A stretch of 64,000 nt of DNA from NCBI GenBank assembly GCA_023055355.1, contig JALJCS010000001.1:72085381-72149380 (forward strand). The letters are read 5' to 3'. Below, piece after piece: positions 63,061-64,000 of this stretch. Both the position numbers and the translations under genes were made by a program. Every line of letters starts with the position of its first letter. The stretch's first letter is position 1. This DNA is from Agelaius tricolor. Lineage: Eukaryota; Chordata; Aves; Passeriformes; Icteridae. Below the pieces are notes generated by a model. It saw only the letters and a program-made list of their open reading frames with translations, ran no database searches and was not told where the DNA came from.

Positions 63061-63400
63061 AATCACAGAATGAGTTGGGCTGGAAGGGACCACAGTGATT
63101 CATCTGGTCCAACTCCCTGCTCAAGCAGGGTCAACCCAGAGCACAGGGCACAGGGTTGTGTCCAAATGGGTCTGGAATACCTCCAGTGAGGGAGACTTCA
63201 CACCCTCTCTGGACTCTTTCTGTTCCAATGCTTGGTTACTGCACAGAAAAATTCTTCCTCACATTCAGGTGGAACTTCCTGGGCATCAGCTTCTGCTTCT
63301 TGTCCTATTGCTTGTCACCACCAAGCAGAGCTTGGCTTCATCCTCTGACACTCTCTCTTCATATACTTATATGCACTTATAAGTCTTTCCTTCTTAGTGC
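63061..63400 (-). mobile_element. CR1 LINE, 3' end
   Basis: Minus-oriented: AATCACAGAATGAGTTGGGC then TGGAAGGGACCACAGTGATT on the plus strand, then CCTCCAGTGAGGGAGACTTC, AAATTCTTCCTCACATTCAG and GTGGAACTTCCTGGGCATCA. This GTGGAACTTCCTG.. variant marks a different CR1 subfamily from those at 27.1 and 50.6 kb. Confidence 0.92.
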
Positions 63401-64000
63401 CAGTAAAGAGGTTTTTCTATGGCTCAGCCCCTCTTAATGTATGGAGACCCTTACAGCATTAGCCTTGACCCAGTTGTAGTGACTGTCCAAAAAAACAAAA
63501 AAGGAAAAAAAAAGTGCAGAAATCTAGAAGTCAGGTTCACAGCTGACTAAATCAAGGCAGATTAATCTGCCATTGCCTGAGATCTAGTAACAGCCAGTTA
63601 CTACAGAGCCACTGAAAAGCAGCAACTATTGCTTGTCTGAGCCCTTGAAAGCCCTGATATTCCATCTGCTTATGCTCCATCAGTCATCCAAACTGAGCTT
63701 TGTGCTCACTGGGGACCATCCTACAGCTCTGACAGCTGAGGTGTTGCTGCTCACTCATACAAGATCCAGTTTAAGGCAGCAGCTCCTCATCTTGCCTAAA
63801 CTGGACATTCCCAAGGATCTGATGGAAAGCTGAGTGCAAGATGAAAGCTGATGAAATCTAACCCCAGAGAAGCAGAATAGACATCAAAAGCACTGACAGG
63901 GAGCTCCAGATTTCAGCAGACTTCAGCATCTACCTATCAGCCTGAGTGACTCAACCAGGAAGAAGTCGACTCAAAGAACCACAGAAGGGGCAAAAACATT

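Noticed and set aside
1..64000. A multi-gene defence or biosynthetic system
   Set aside because: Only one vertebrate gene is supportable. All other structure is transposon remnants, simple repeats or uncharacterised non-coding DNA.

Overview
This looks like avian nuclear DNA, most likely from a songbird. The window is full of CR1 LINE fragments carrying the usual avian 3' end (a 'TTCCAACYYAAA...ATTCTATGATTCTATGA'-type tail). It has three LTR-like segments, and one short element that joins a tRNA-Ile-like head to a CR1 tail, the design of the passerine SINE family usually called TguSINE1. CpG is scarce outside one coding exon and a few small clusters.

Only one protein-coding gene can be supported. 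EVA1A (TMEM166/FAM176A) lies on the minus strand. Two coding exons are visible: the start exon ending at 18622 and the terminal exon at 11450-11080. They are separated by an intron of about 7.2 kb with GT-AG ends. Joined, they encode 147 residues in one frame: a short N-terminus, one transmembrane helix, an acidic Ser/Asp tract and a conserved charged C-terminus ending in NRYY. A probable 3' UTR of about 1 kb follows, ending near AATAAA signals at about 10.0-10.1 kb. The upstream (5' UTR) exons are not identified. The rest of the window, 18.8-64 kb, is therefore either the 5' intron of EVA1A or intergenic DNA.

Layout: 1-10 kb is non-coding DNA downstream of EVA1A, with a hairpin, a 16/12-bp minisatellite and CR1 pieces. 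10-18.8 kb is EVA1A, with an (AAGGG)n tract in its intron and an (AGC)9 run directly before the start codon. 18.8-35 kb is mostly unannotated AT-rich DNA with one CR1 and the tRNA-derived SINE. 35-52.5 kb is the repeat-dense part, with many CR1 copies in both directions and three LTR-like segments. 52.5-55 kb is a repeat-poor, GC-richer block with no recognised gene. 55-64 kb has three more CR1 copies in otherwise plain sequence.

I found no CRISPR array, functional tRNA, rRNA, bacterial operon or multi-gene system. The observations most worth following are the EVA1A start region, the hairpin at 791-854, the SINE lacking a B box, and a CpG cluster at 42 kb that could be an unannotated exon or promoter.
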